64,000 bases of DNA from Cavia porcellus (Eukaryota; Chordata; Mammalia; Rodentia; Caviidae): positions 84,763,982 to 84,827,981 of the forward strand of contig NW_026947484.1 of the NCBI RefSeq assembly GCF_034190915.1, given 5' to 3'. The notes beneath the pieces were generated by a model. It made no database searches and was not told the origin of the DNA. It was given only the letters and a program-made list of their open reading frames with translations. Both the position numbers and the translations under genes were made by a program. Shown here piece by piece: positions 35,080-45,484 of the stretch. Position 1 is the first letter of the stretch, and the number at the start of each line of letters is the position of its first letter.

Positions 35080-36100
35080 AACTTGAAAAATATGTGAGTT
35101 ATTCCTTCCTTAATGTTATACTCTACCCCACACGCCTCATATGTTGCTGTATTAACTTTTATTTTTTATAATGTTATAATTTTCCTCCTCTCATTTCTCT
35201 TTATAAAGAATTGTGAAAACTCACCTACCCTACACATGTCTTACACATGTTTTCTCAATCCTCCATTCAATACTGCCTCTCTTCTCCATGATGAACTAAC
35301 TGAAGGAATACTCATTGATGGCCTTTCTTCCTGGTTATCTCCAGATATTATTTAATTTTATCAATTTTTTACTTCATCCCAACCAGTCTTTCACATCTGC
35401 CACTGTTAGGACATCAGTATCTGTGTAAGCACTAAATTCAGTGCTGACTTTCATTCACATTTCATTTGATTTCTCTCTGCAGTACTTGAGCTGACTGACT
35501 ACCCTTCCCTGGTCTTGGACAGCATTGCTCCTGGATTTTCCTAACTCTGCTCATTCCCTCTGTCTTCATCTTAGGTTTCTCTGATGGAGCACTATTAAAT
35601 GTTTGTGTTTCTTATGACAATAACTTTTATCATTTTCTCTCTTTATATTTTAGTAGAAGAGATGTATGATCTCTTTTATTTCATGACCTCATTAGTCTTT
35701 GTATATGGAGACCTCTGAAAGTACCTGTAAATTGACTATTTTTCTTATACACAAATGAATCTATAATATCTGGTCTGCTGCAGGAATTTCAAACTTTACA
35801 TACTTGAAACTGAACTCTGTATAGTTTCATCTCCATTGCTATTTCCCATCAAAATACTTCCCCTCTTACAGAATTCTTTACCCTAAATAATACCAGTATA
35901 CAAAAAAATCTTTGTGGAAAATTCTTTTCCATTAGTCTAGAATTTTCTTATCTTCCTCTTTGCACACTTAATTGATCAAAATGTCTATTAATATTAATTA
36001 ATACCTATATTTCCAAAATTCTCCATTTTACCCATTATTACTGACTTAAAACTATTTCAACTATTAAAGTAAATTCCAAAAGGGTTATTTTAAAGTTTGA
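35080..36100 (+). mobile_element. Probable L2 fragment(s)
   Basis: The pyrimidine-rich strand includes GAATTTCAAACTTTACATAC followed by TTGAAACTGAACTCTGTA, close to the L2 motif 'ctcaaactcaacatgtccaaaactgaactc'. CATCTGCCACTGTTAGGACA-like text lies upstream. L2 is an old mammalian LINE. Divergence makes boundaries and continuity uncertain. Confidence 0.5.
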
Positions 36101-38389
36101 ATTCATCTTTATTTTACTATGAGAATTATAATAAACAGATTTTATTAAGATCTTGCTCTAAGTATTTCTTCTTACTGCAGATGTGAAAATGCTACTGTTT
36201 CTGGGATAGACTTGTGGAGCCTGCTTTCTCAGATTTTATACTTCTTTTTGATATAAGATGATCACCTGGTTGAGATGTTTTTCTCCATAGAGAAAATATC
36301 AAACATTTTTGCATCATCCACATGGCCTTTTCTTCATAACGCTGCCACTCCCAATGTCTCACTTTATTTGTGTCTCTTCATTATGTACCCACACATCTAA
36401 TTATACAGAATTACCGTAGAACTCATAAGCCCTATTCATAATTTTCAATCTTTGTATACATTGATTCCTTTCATGGACATGCATTTTCTAATTAAATTTT
36501 TTGCTTGGAAATCTTAAACATTTCTTGATGTTTCAAATAAAGCATGCTCCACAGAGTCTGTTCCATTTTCCCAGTCCAATTTCTTTCTTTCTTTCTTTCT
36601 TTTTTTTTTACACTGGTGAATTCCTGTTTATTTTCTTATTTTACATTTAATAATGTTTTATTGTAGTTATTCCCATCTACATCTCACACCAATCGATGAA
36701 ATTATTATGTATAAGGACAGGAAGCTTTGGCACAGTGTTTATGTGCTAGTCCCATTAAAAATGGCACAGTTGCTTTTATTAATTACTATGTCACCATCAC
36801 CTTTTACTCTTCAGTAATTGCTGTAATATTTATAATAAGCACTATAAAGTTTAATGCTAGATTATGTAATATCTCTAAAGTTTGCTGCTTGACAGATTGT
36901 AAGTTACTTGATAATGTTCCATTTAGCCAAACTTCATAGACTATTTTGGACACAAGAGGAAAAAATATTCAGTACATTATCCTTTGTGGCAGAATATTCT
37001 TTAACATTCATGACTTTGAAAGTTTTCTCAGTAATATTTGTGAGTGTATACATGTGTTGGCTAAGTATGAATCATATTAATAAAATGGATAAATCAAAGG
37101 CCAATTGTGAAGCAAATTTTAATCTAAAATGATTACCTACAGGAATTTTGAGATATATCAACAGAATAAGATGTAGTAAATATGTCCCTAAGAAAAGTGT
37201 TTGTATAAGTCTGTTTTTCTACATGAAGATGTATTTGAAGTGAGTATCTCATATTCAGGGGGTAAACTATACTTTATACTTCCCACCTTTCTCTAGTAAG
37301 AAGGTGCCAGTTCAACAATAAAAATTAATCCATTTATTTGTTCTGAGATGCCTTTGAAAGCACGACTGCTTTTTTTCTTCCAATTTTTATTTTCACATTT
37401 GCTTTCCAAAGTATGAAACAAAATGCTGGGAGACAAAATAAGGCTGCTTAACAGGGATGTATAATGTTTAAATGTAGCACAAGATTTCCTATTAAGATTT
37501 TAATTTCTCTGTCACATTTAGGTTTATAAGAGTGAGCTTGGGAAATGAAGACTTCAATCAGACCAATTTACTTCTCTTTCCAGTATCCTGTCACACAAAA
37601 ATTCTATAAAGTTATATCATTTTCTTTATTATTTCTCTAAAAGAAATATTATTTCTCTAGCAGAAATTTCATAAGTCAATCTGAAATTTGATTTTTGGAG
37701 GTAATTTCTAAACATATTTTAATAGGTTTAAGATATGGTATTTTGCATATATTATGCTACATATGTTATATGTAAAATAATCCCTCCTTCACTAGATACA
37801 ATATTATTATTCTTATACTTTGCTTATTAATTTGCTAAGTTCTTTTTATATGCAACTATCATAGTGAATAGTTTAAAGCCATCTACAAATGTGTGTGTTT
37901 CCACTAGAGTTTGACTTTTATTTTAGTGAATCTGTACATGTTACATAAAATAATAAGCATTCATGCCAAAAATATTTTAAATGATACGATGTTTATACTT
38001 ATATTGTGGATTATAATTGAGTTATAATCCACTTACATTGTAGATTATAATTGAGTGTCTGTATGGCTATACTGATGAACTTCCTATTGCTAACACAAAT
38101 ACTCAATACCCAAAATTTAAAAGAAGACATAGGCTATCAGCCTCATGGTTTCCGAAGTTTTGATCCATGGATGGCTGGTTAAGAAGCCTCTGAGTCCAGT
38201 CAACTGGTATATCAAGATTAACCAACACAATTGCTATGACTATCATTTCCCAGTAGAAAATAATGCGCTTATAGTTAACAAGTAAGTTAAATAAATATCA
38301 TATTTCTTGGGACTAAATTTCACAGACACACAGAGTTCAGTAAAAAGCAAAATGGGCCAGCAGTCCCTTTCCAGAGCACAAATACAAAT
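36101..38389. other. Unassigned AT-rich DNA with a (TTTC)n run
   Basis: No gene is recognised. A TTTC repeat joined to poly-T lies at 36,584-36,610, and a 23-bp imperfect direct repeat with a perfect hairpin at 37,999-38,055. Frames at 36,727-37,132 are short and without domains. Confidence 0.5.
37999..38055. repeat. Direct repeat with perfect 11-bp hairpin
   Basis: TTATATTGTGGATTATAATT (37,999) recurs as TTACATTGTAGATTATAATT (38,033), a 34-bp period with two mismatches over 23 bp. Between them GTGGATTATAA and TTATAATCCAC (38,006-38,016 and 38,022-38,032) form a perfect stem with a 5-nt loop. Confidence 0.9.
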
Positions 38390-38399
38390 GAGCATCTAA

Positions 38400-38501
38400 G
38401 TTTTTTTTTTTTTTTTTTTTTAAATCGGAACTGGGGTTTCGAACTCACGACCACCTGCTTGCAAGGCAGGTGCTTATGCCGCTGAGCTAAATCCCCAGCC
38501 C
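38400..38501 (-). mobile_element. ID SINE, recent, 10-bp target-site duplication
   Basis: On the minus strand it reads GGGCTGGGGATTTAGCTCAG, GCCTTGCAAGCAGG, a box B GAGTTCGAAACC variant and a long A tail of over 20 bases. The flanks GAGCATCTAA at 38,390-38,399 and 38,502-38,511 are identical. The intact homopolymer tail suggests a young insertion. Confidence 0.96.
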
Positions 38502-39442
38502 GAGCATCTAATATTTTAAATGATAAATATTTGCACTGTCTTCTGCCTTTAGAAATTTATAAAGTTTTCATGCAAATATATGCCATACTATGTGAACATG
38601 GCAAAATGATTTTGCTTGATTGACCATGTTAAACAGTTAGTGACATATTTTTCTATCAAACTGCAAAACTGTAAGATCCTTTTCTTCCAACTATACTGAA
38701 TTTTAAATAAAATAAACTTTATGCATTCAAGGTACAGAATGTGAAGATTTTATATACCTCTCCATCTATAATTACTATGGAGTATGGTGGTGCATGGAGG
38801 CCACTTAAAATTTACTCTTTTATCAAGGTTTAAGTAAACATTACACTATCATTATGTATGGTCACAACATTGTATATAGATTCCTCAAAACATATTGGTC
38901 TTATAACTGCTATTTTGTATTTTTTGAGAAACATCTTTACTCATAAGTCTAATTCTGGGTTTTACATGTTTGATATTTTAGATTCTAAGATCATGCAGGA
39001 CTGACCTTTCTATGTTTGACTTATTACATTTAGCATAATGTTTTGTTTTAATGATATTGCTACAAATGGCAGAATTTATTGCTTTAAGGTCAAATGACGT
39101 GTTTCAAACATATAGATACAGAAACATAGATATAGAAATATAGATATAGATGTACTATATATTATGTGTACTTATAGTCTTCATTGATTCATGTATTGAT
39201 GAACATAGTTTGTTATTTTATGTCTTGCTTATTTTTGTGAGCAAGTATACAAAGAATATAGGTCTGCAGATTATTCTTTGACATATTGATTTCATTTCTT
39301 TTGGGTACACATAGATTGGGAATACTAAATCATATAGTAATTCATAATGTTTTCTATAATGGCTATTCTAATTTATCTTCTAACAACAGTACTCAAAGAT
39401 TCCCTTTTCTCTATCCCCTTGCCAATACTTATTTCATATGCA

Positions 39443-39643
39443 CAGTGGTACCTTGATTCACAAACTTAATTTGTTCTACAAACTGCAAAAGTAGCCATGT
39501 TTGTGTTTAGGTAGAAAGGATGATTGCAGTCATGTTGGTAACTTGATGTAGGGTTTGCAATAAAAACAAGATTTTGTCAAACACTTCTGCTTATGAACCA
39601 AATTGCTTGCAAACAAAAGCTTCCATGAGCTGAGGTACTACTT
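39443..39643. mobile_element. MITE-like DNA transposon (about 200 bp) inside L1M
   Basis: The segment begins CAGTGGTACCTTGATTCACA and ends AGCTGAGGTACTACTT. Its ends are imperfect inverted repeats (AGTGGTACCTTG against AGTAGTACCTCA). L1M sequence resumes on both sides, so it is a discrete insertion. It has no coding capacity. The superfamily is uncertain: Tigger-like and hAT ends are both possible. Confidence 0.6.
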
Positions 39644-39744
39644 CATCACAATTATGAGATATTATTAGCTTTATGGTTCTGATTTTCATTACTCTTATGA
39701 TTAGTAATATTGAAGACATTTTTATATGGTTCTTGTATCATTTC

Positions 39745-40155
39745 TTTCTTTCTTTGTTTTTATTTTAAAGAGAATAAAGCTAAAAAAACCAGAATAAAAC
39801 CAATCAAAACAAAACAATGAAAGCGATACAGAACTTCAAAACAATATAATAAGAAATCAACAACAGATAACATAATATGTCTTGAGATCTTCAGAATAGC
39901 TGCCCATGCAATCAGACATAATCAAATCAAACAAACCAACACAGAATAAAATCAAATGAAACAAAACAATGAAAATGATACAGGACTTTATAGCACCTTC
40001 ATAGGGATATCCCCCCATAGTTGCTATATTGCATATTGTTACACTCTAAATAGATTCTCAGATTACTGGCTTTAGGCTTGCAAAGCCAATCAAACAACAC
40101 AGGCATTAAGTTGTTTTTTACTTCACTGGCTATCATCTTGGTCTGAGTTGCCCAA
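39745..40155 (-). mobile_element. L1 3'UTR-like insert in the older L1M
   Basis: A-rich sequence with repeated AATCAAAACAAAACAATGAAA-type blocks resembles the 3'UTR of the antisense L1 at 14,940-15,180, including TTGCATATTGTTA and CTCAGATTAC. The T-rich left edge (TTTCTTTCTTTCTTTG) would be the A tail of a minus-strand insertion. The sequence beyond 40,155 is different in character and is listed separately. Confidence 0.6.
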
Positions 40156-40159
40156 GTCA

Positions 40160-40485
40160 AGTGGTTGTTTATGTGGAGGAGGAGAGCCTCGGCTCTTGTC
40201 TCCCAGCCTGTACTCCATCTGGTTCATGGGAAGAGGTCATCCTGGCCCATGAGTGCTGCTGGCTCACAGGGAATGTGGTTAGCTTCTTTTTCTTCTTGGT
40301 TCTCCTCCTGGGTCATATGGCTGCCACTCACTCACAGGAAGGGGTGGCCCAATCCATGAGTGCTTCTGGCTCATAGAAAGGGTTGTCTCAGTTGCTGCTG
40401 GCTCACAGGAAGCTGGTTAGCCCAGTCCACACTGCCACTCGCTCAAAGGAAGGAGTTAGCTTCTCCTTGGTTCTCTTCCTGGGAT
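40160..40485. repeat. GC-rich segment of degenerate tandem units
   Basis: The motif CTGGCTCACAGGAA recurs in variants near 40,258, 40,325, 40,366, 40,398 and 40,438. A longer match (GTTAGCTTCTTTTTCTTC... and GTTAGCTTCTCCTTGG...) recurs about 178 bp apart, at 40,279 and 40,457. Overlapping frames exist but encode no recognisable domain. The segment may belong to the L1-like insert on its left (a leader or 3'UTR repeat) or be an unrelated minisatellite. Confidence 0.6.
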
Positions 40486-40489
40486 GCAC

Positions 40490-40647
40490 ATTTTTTTTTT
40501 TTTTTTTTGAGACATGGTATAGCAACGTAGTTCAGGTCTTGAACTCACTATGTAACCTAGGTTGGCCTTGAATTTATGGCAATCCACCTGCCTCAGCCTT
40601 CTGAGTTTTGGTATTACAAGAGTATGCTACCACATCTGGCTCAGGTG
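40490..40647 (-). mobile_element. B1-type SINE, antisense, with long A tail
   Basis: On the plus strand a 19-base T run leads into GAGACATGGTATAGCAACGT, TCTTGAACTCACTATGTAAC, TGCCTCAGCCTTCTGAGTTT and AGTATGCTACCACATCTGGC. This is a nearly complete B1/Alu-like monomer in reverse. L1M sequence resumes immediately after (GGTGGTCATTTTTATGTCC). Confidence 0.95.
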
Positions 40648-41154
40648 GTCATTTTTATGTCCTCTTTTTAAACTGTTTACTCAGATACTTTATCCACTAT
40701 TTAATTGGGTTATTTTGCTTTTTCCCTTTGAACTGTGTCTTTCTTATGTGTTTTGGAAACTAACCCTTTATAACACATATAGTATTTTTTCCAGTTTGAA
40801 TATTTTGTTGCTTGATTCTTTTGCTGTACAGAGTTTTTCATTTGATGTAGTTTGCTGCATTTGGTTTTGCTGTCTATTATGGTGAAGTTTTATGAAGACT
40901 GAAGTTTTCCATATATTTTCTTCTAGGATTTTAAAAGTTTCAGGTCTTATCATTAATTCCTTAAAATTATAAATATCTTCAAACCCTTTATTAACTACTT
41001 ATGTTTTATAATTATGTTTAAGAATTTTTAAGACTTAAATTTCAAGCTAGTTACTAAATTTGGTTAATGATTTTGTTTGGAAAAAAACCTTAACTAAAAG
41101 TACAACGAATAGCAGGAACAATAAAAATTAGCATTTGGAAATGATTTATAAAAT

Positions 41155-41523
41155 TGAAAATTCATTTTCTGGTGCTAAAACAAAGTAGCTAAGGCCAGAT
41201 AATTTATAAAGAAAAAAGGCTTGTTTGTCTCAGTTCTGGAGGTTAGCAATTAAAAGAGCATGGCACTAGCACCTTCTTGGCACCTGGTGAGGGCCTTCTT
41301 TCTATACTGGAACTTGATGAAGGACCTCACACAGCCAATAGCATAATCATGCTGGCCAAGGGAGGCACATCTTTTTGTTCTTATGAAACCACTAATGTCA
41401 TCATAGGGGCTGACTTAAGACTTCAACGAACCCCCTGAAAGACCACCTCTAGATAATGTTAATGTGGATTGGGAGATTAAATGTTCAAAACAGGAACGTT
41501 CAGGGACACATTCAACCATAGCA
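41155..41523 (-). mobile_element. Solo LTR of the MaLR group, antisense
   Basis: In reverse orientation the segment shows the MaLR 3' end near its left edge (AGGCCAGATAATTTATAAAG followed by TTGTCTCAGTTCTGGAGG). Its middle contains GGCACCTGGTGAGGGCCTTC, and it closes with GGGACACATTCAACCATAGC. These match the THE1/MST/MaLR layout known from other mammals. No internal region is attached. Confidence 0.8.
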
Positions 41524-41549
41524 GTTAGAGATCAATGTTCTAACATCAG

Positions 41550-41650
41550 TCTGTTGATCAACAAATATTTATTATCTGGGCCAAGAGTCTTTCCGTGCCA
41601 CAGCTGTAAGATACAGTTTTTGTCAACAGTGAGCTAAAAATCACACATTG
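41550..41650 (-). mobile_element. Possible L2 3' end
   Basis: GATCAACAAATATTTATTAT followed by GATACAGTTTTTGTCAACAG recalls the antisense L2 tail ('caacaaatatttattgag', 'gatacagcagtgaacaa'). Short and diverged. Confidence 0.4.
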
Positions 41651-42159
41651 TTTAAATATGAAGTGGTCATAGGCCTCATCTAATGTACTGAGTTTGTTTC
41701 ACATGGAAAATTTGATATTAGTTATGTAAGATCATAGGAATATCAAATATGATCCTGTAATGTATGCTAATGTTCTTCGCTGATGAAAAATATACTTTTC
41801 TTAAAGTTTTGTTAGTGTCATTTCCTAAGAAATATACAGATAACATTTAAAAATTATATACTATTAACAATGTTAATCAGATATATACATTAACTTTTAA
41901 GCATAGTGAATTCCTTGTCAAAACAGTTTGATCAGAATGCTGGATTAAGACTACTGGTGATTTTTCATGAGTGTCCTTTGTTGTTTTGTTTTAAATTGGA
42001 CAATGCAATTAGAAGCTGCCTCTGGAAGAAAGCGGTGCTCTTTACTATTTTGGGTTATATCTAGGCCCTCTTCAGTGACACAGAAATAAATACATGTGCA
42101 AATGCTTACTTGTGTATAAATATCTACAATAAGTCACGTTCTTACCACTTTCAAGTTGT
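41651..42159. other. Unassigned AT-rich DNA
   Basis: I see no gene or recognisable repeat between the L2-like trace and the Tigger-like remnant. Confidence 0.5.
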
Positions 42160-42490
42160 GAAATTTCATGGATACAAACCGATCTCGGATTATGAACATT
42201 CATGGTTTGAACAAACTGCAGAAGTATCTCACATATCTGCTGCATACTGTCACAGCTGTGCTGCTAGGTGTCTAATGTCCAATGTGATAGTGCACAGAAG
42301 TGCCATGCTCAATCAGAGTCAAGGATGACCAGAAGAAAGAGGAAAAGCAGTGGTCATGTGGAGGGGTCTGCTAGAAAGCACAAAGCAATACACATAGCAT
42401 ATTTGTATCAAAGGTGTATACAACTCATTAACAAATTCAATTTGCAAACCTTCTCCTGGAATGGAACTTGCTTGTAAGTTAGGGACTTGT
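42160..42490 (+). mobile_element. Tigger-like (pogo) DNA transposon remnant
   Basis: The left part (CTCGGATTATGAACATTCAT) and the right end (CTTGTAAGTTAGGGACTTGT) resemble the terminal regions of Tigger/MER44-type elements. A short sense frame reads RKRKSSGHVEGSARKHKAI, resembling the basic N-terminus of Tigger transposases, but only some 20 codons remain before sequence like the 3' end. It is therefore an internally deleted, non-autonomous derivative. Family assignment is from memory of typical termini. Confidence 0.55.
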
Positions 42491-42634
42491 TGTATTAATA
42501 TTTTCATATATCACTATCTATATACATATGTACAGATAGATAGAAAAGATAGATATTAAGTTAAATATAACCTCAGACCTGAAAACTACTCTTTTTGACT
42601 ATATAACAACTTGGAGTTCAGTCTAACTTTTAAA

Positions 42635-42805
42635 ATTTTTCACACTGAGGCACATCCCCAGTATTTTTGTGAATTTTTATTGTGAGACAGAGTCTCATGG
42701 AGTTGGCAAATTGTCCAGGCTGTCCTTACACCTGGGACTTTTCAGTCTCAGCCTCCCAGAATACTAGGATTACAGGTGTGTGCCACCATGCCCAGCTTCA
42801 AAAGT
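42635..42805 (-). mobile_element. B1 SINE with ID-like tail (B1-dID-like), antisense
   Basis: On the plus strand an ID-like tail (CACTGAGGCACATCCCCAGT) precedes GTGAGACAGAGTCTCATGG, TCAGCCTCCCAGAATACTAG and GATTACAGGTGTGTGCCACC, i.e. a reverse-complement B1 body. This is the same composite layout as at 2,640 and better preserved. Confidence 0.85.
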
Positions 42806-42829
42806 TAACTTTTATGTGCCTTCCCATGA

Positions 42830-43205
42830 TGGACTGTTTGAATTCTTCCACCACACATACACTGAAGCTCTGGCACCCACTGAGGTTGTATTTGGAGAAA
42901 ACGCCTCTGAGGAAGTAAAGATGTTTAATGAATTCCTAAAGGATATTACTGTGACTCTAGTGTTAGTGTCCTAGTAGGTAAAGACACCAGATAGCACCCT
43001 CTCTTTCTGTGCATACTCAAAGGGGAGGTCATGTGAGTGTAGGGCACAGTGCAAACCATCCAAAAGTCAAGAAAAACAATCTTATGAAACCACCTTACTA
43101 GAACCTGATCTTAGCCATCTTGAACACCATAACTATGAGAAAATAAACAAACACCAAATCTGAGGATTTTGCTTTGGCAATCTGAGCAGACTAGTTTGCT
43201 CCCCC
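42830..43205 (+). mobile_element. Solo LTR, MLT1-like (MaLR)
   Basis: Sense landmarks are GTTGTATTTGGAGAAAACGC, AGATGTTTAATGAATTCCTA, CTAGAACCTGATCTTAGCCA, CCATAACTATGAGAAAATAA and an end GGCAATCTGAGCAGACTAGT. They parallel MLT1: 'atttggagataggg', 'cagaactgtgagaaaataaa', 'gcagcccgagcagactaata'. Diverged; the first part of the LTR is missing. Confidence 0.7.
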
Positions 43206-43832
43206 AGTTTTATTAGATAATTATGATCTCTAAAATTATGGCAAATGGCAGAATCATGAAGTTGAATATTCATTTTGTTTTTGGACATGTCAAATAAAAG
43301 TTTTAACTGAAATATTAGGCAATAAAGAAAAGAGTGGGACTAGTAAGTACTTGTATCAGTGAATTTAAATATGTTATTCTCCTAAATTTGATTTCTTCAT
43401 TATCCTGACCAAAAGTGTCCAAACAATTTTATTTCTTAAATATAGGCATTATTATCCATAACATCAAGTAGGTAAAGATAGTATGTGGAAAATCAGATTT
43501 TGGGGGGAAATTTCTAATTAGATACATGAGGTAAAAGTTTTCCTTAGTCTATTCTATTGAAAACATGTACGTTTTTTACTGTATAAGTTTCTAAAGCTGA
43601 AGATGAAATTATACCAGAAGTAGAGTGTGTATTAAAAAAATAACATAAGAAGTAAAATAAGTGGGTCTTTTAAACTCACTTCATATTTTATCAGTACTTA
43701 TTTTTTTTCCTGGAAATAAAGTGTAAAATTTCTCTCAAACAAGAATTTACTTTATTAATGTAACTGAAAAAAAGATTCAGTGTGATTCTAGGTTTTCTTA
43801 AGTGGTAGTGTGGAAAAGAAAACAGTTATTTT
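43206..43832. other. Unassigned AT-rich DNA
   Basis: I see no gene or repeat. This is the target-side flank of the HAL1-like element; the target duplication begins at 43,833. Confidence 0.55.
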
Positions 43833-43847
43833 GAAAGTATATGAACA
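43833..43847. repeat. Left target-site duplication of the HAL1-like element
   Basis: GAAAGTATATGAACA here is matched by GAAAGTATTTGAACA at 47,023-47,037, 14 of 15 identical. The preceding TTT makes the nick site resemble the TT/AAAA preference of the L1 endonuclease. Confidence 0.9.
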
Positions 43848-44405
43848 GGCTTCCGCTGCTGTGTCCCAATCAGCACAGCAGGGAGAGAGACGCGGGAAAG
43901 CTCTGAGACTGAGAATCGGCGAACCAAACGGCGTCGAGAGCAGACTGGCAGGGAGCTCTACATCGACCTGTGGTGAATGAGAGAAATGGGGACCCTTTCA
44001 TAGACTAGGAGGCTTCAACAGAGGACATTCTGGGACCAGGCAGACTAGCTGGAACAGGGCGCTGCAGTGACTTTAGTCGCATATTCCCCTCTCAATCAGG
44101 ATTGGTGAGGAGTGCTTGGCCTAGTGATGCCACGGGACTAAGATCCAGTAGGCTAGCCCAAACCAAGTCCCTGTGCCTGGTGGTGCACCCTAGCAGTGAA
44201 GCCTTCACTAGGTTGATCTGGAGGGATGGGCCCAGCAGAGGCTGCCCAGGTCTGTGTCTCCCTAGTACACTGCAGTGGGTGGGAACACCTAGCCGGCAGA
44301 TTCAAACAAGCTGTAATAGACAAAGAGAAACAAACAAAACAAAACAAAACAAAACAAAAACAAACAAACAAACAAAAAAAACCTGGGCCTCCTACATACA
44401 CTTGT
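43848..44405 (+). promoter_or_regulatory. 5'UTR of the HAL1-like element
   Basis: The leader is about 558 bp and the most CpG-rich stretch of its surroundings, with CGCGG, TCGGCG, GGCGTCGAG and ATCGACC within 43,885-43,965. It ends in an (AAAAC)n stretch (44,333-44,380) before the ORF1 start. L1 5'UTRs contain the internal Pol II promoter, and an intact leader suggests the copy was full length at insertion. Promoter activity is inferred from family knowledge. Confidence 0.7.
44333..44380. repeat. (AAAAC)n/(AAAC)n tract in the element leader
   Basis: About 45 bp of AAAAC and AAAC repeats run directly upstream of the probable ORF1 start. It reads through in the ORF1 frame as Lys/Gln/Thr/Asn and is probably untranslated. 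Confidence 0.9.
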
Positions 44406-45484
44406 ATGGAAAGAACAAAAAGTATGGGAAGAGGGAGCAACAAGAAAGGGTCCTCAGTCCCCAATCCTGAGAACACTGATCCAGGAAAGGTAAATGCAAA
44501 AGAGAATGAAGACAGAAAACATGCAATATCAGACATGGCACCAATAGACATAAAGCCATATCTCCGGAGCCTCATAGACGAGTTCAAAAATGAAGTATTT
44601 AATGAAATAAAGCAAGAAATAAGTAGAATAGTTAGAGAAATGTTAAGCACCGTCCAAGAAAAAACAGATGGTGGAATGGAAGAACAGAAAAAAAGGGGAG
44701 AATTGATTGATGGAGAAAATAGAGAAAACATAGACTATGTGAAGCAGGTTCAAAGAGATTACCAGGAAACCAAAAACTCTATTGAAAGCTGGCATAACAG
44801 CTTGAAAGAAACTAAGGATAGATTATCAGAACTGGAGGGTAGATTTGTAAGGTGGAATCATGAAATGAAAAACTTCTTAAAAATAACAAGAAAACAAACA
44901 GCAATAATACAGAGGCTAGAAGATGATAAGAGGATCTATAATTTAAGAACTAAGAACATAAAAGAAGAAGTAGGGACACAAACAAATGAATTACAAAAGC
45001 TATTCAGAGAAATAATCCAGGAGAATTTCCCTAATTTAGCAAAAGGTAAAGATACTCAGATGTATGAGGCATACAGGATCCCAGCCACCTACAACCCAAA
45101 CAGAGCTCACCCAGGCATATAATAATCAAAATTCCAGAAATCCAATATAAGAACAGAATATTAAAAGCCATCAGAGACAAGAAACAGATCACTTACAAGG
45201 GAACACCCATCAGAATTACAGCAGACTTCTGGGCACAAACCATCAAATCACGAAGAGCATGGGGGAAATAATTCAAGCTTTGAAAGATAATAACCTCCAT
45301 CCAAGATTGATATATCCTGCACAACTATCCCTAGAAATTGATGGAAAAACAAGGTGCTTCCAAGGATAAAGAGGAACTAGGGGAATTTGCAACCACCAAT
45401 TCAACTCTACAGAGAATACTGCAGGATATTCTAAAAATGAAAAATACCAAGATTCTAGAAACAGTGGCAGAGAGGCCACAATGA
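44406..45484 (+). pseudogene. ORF1 of the HAL1-like element (L1 ORF1p type)
   Basis: The start is chosen at 44,406 (MERTKSMGRGSNKKG), because the upstream 60 codons of the same open frame lie in the leader and translate the (AAAAC)n tract. Lengthwise it would be about 360 residues, near other L1 ORF1 proteins. N-terminal low-complexity sequence is followed by a coiled-coil-like stretch around 44,720-44,860, an RRM-like middle with YNLRTKNIKEEVG, then a C-terminal domain with RDKKQITYKGTPIRITADF. The frame breaks near 45,119, 45,270 and 45,366 and then runs to a TGA at 45,482-45,484. ORF1p is an RNA-binding trimer of the retrotransposition particle. Function is lost in this copy. Confidence 0.85.

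Larger units (their letters stand above)
38790..40980 (-). mobile_element. Old L1M, antisense, with three nested insertions
   Basis: The plus strand shows an L1M 3'UTR and ORF2 3' half in reverse complement. It has CTTATTACATTTAGCATAAT (near 39,020), TGCTACAAATGGCAGAATTT, TCCCTTTTCTCTATCCCCTT (39,400), ATTACTCTTATGATTAGTAA (39,690), then TTTAATTGGGTTATTTTGC (40,700) and ATTTTCTTCTAGGATTTT (40,915). The element is interrupted at 39,443-39,643 by a MITE and at about 39,745-40,645 by an L1-like insert plus a B1. No coding capacity remains. Confidence 0.85.

Noticed and set aside
44226..44405. Upstream 60 codons of the ORF1 frame
   Set aside because: They cover the leader and the AAAAC tract; the likely start with ORF1-like sequence is at 44,406.
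44153..44731. 192-codon antisense frame
   Set aside because: It is the shadow of ORF1 and the (AAAAC)n leader of the HAL1-like element; hydrophobic and low-complexity.
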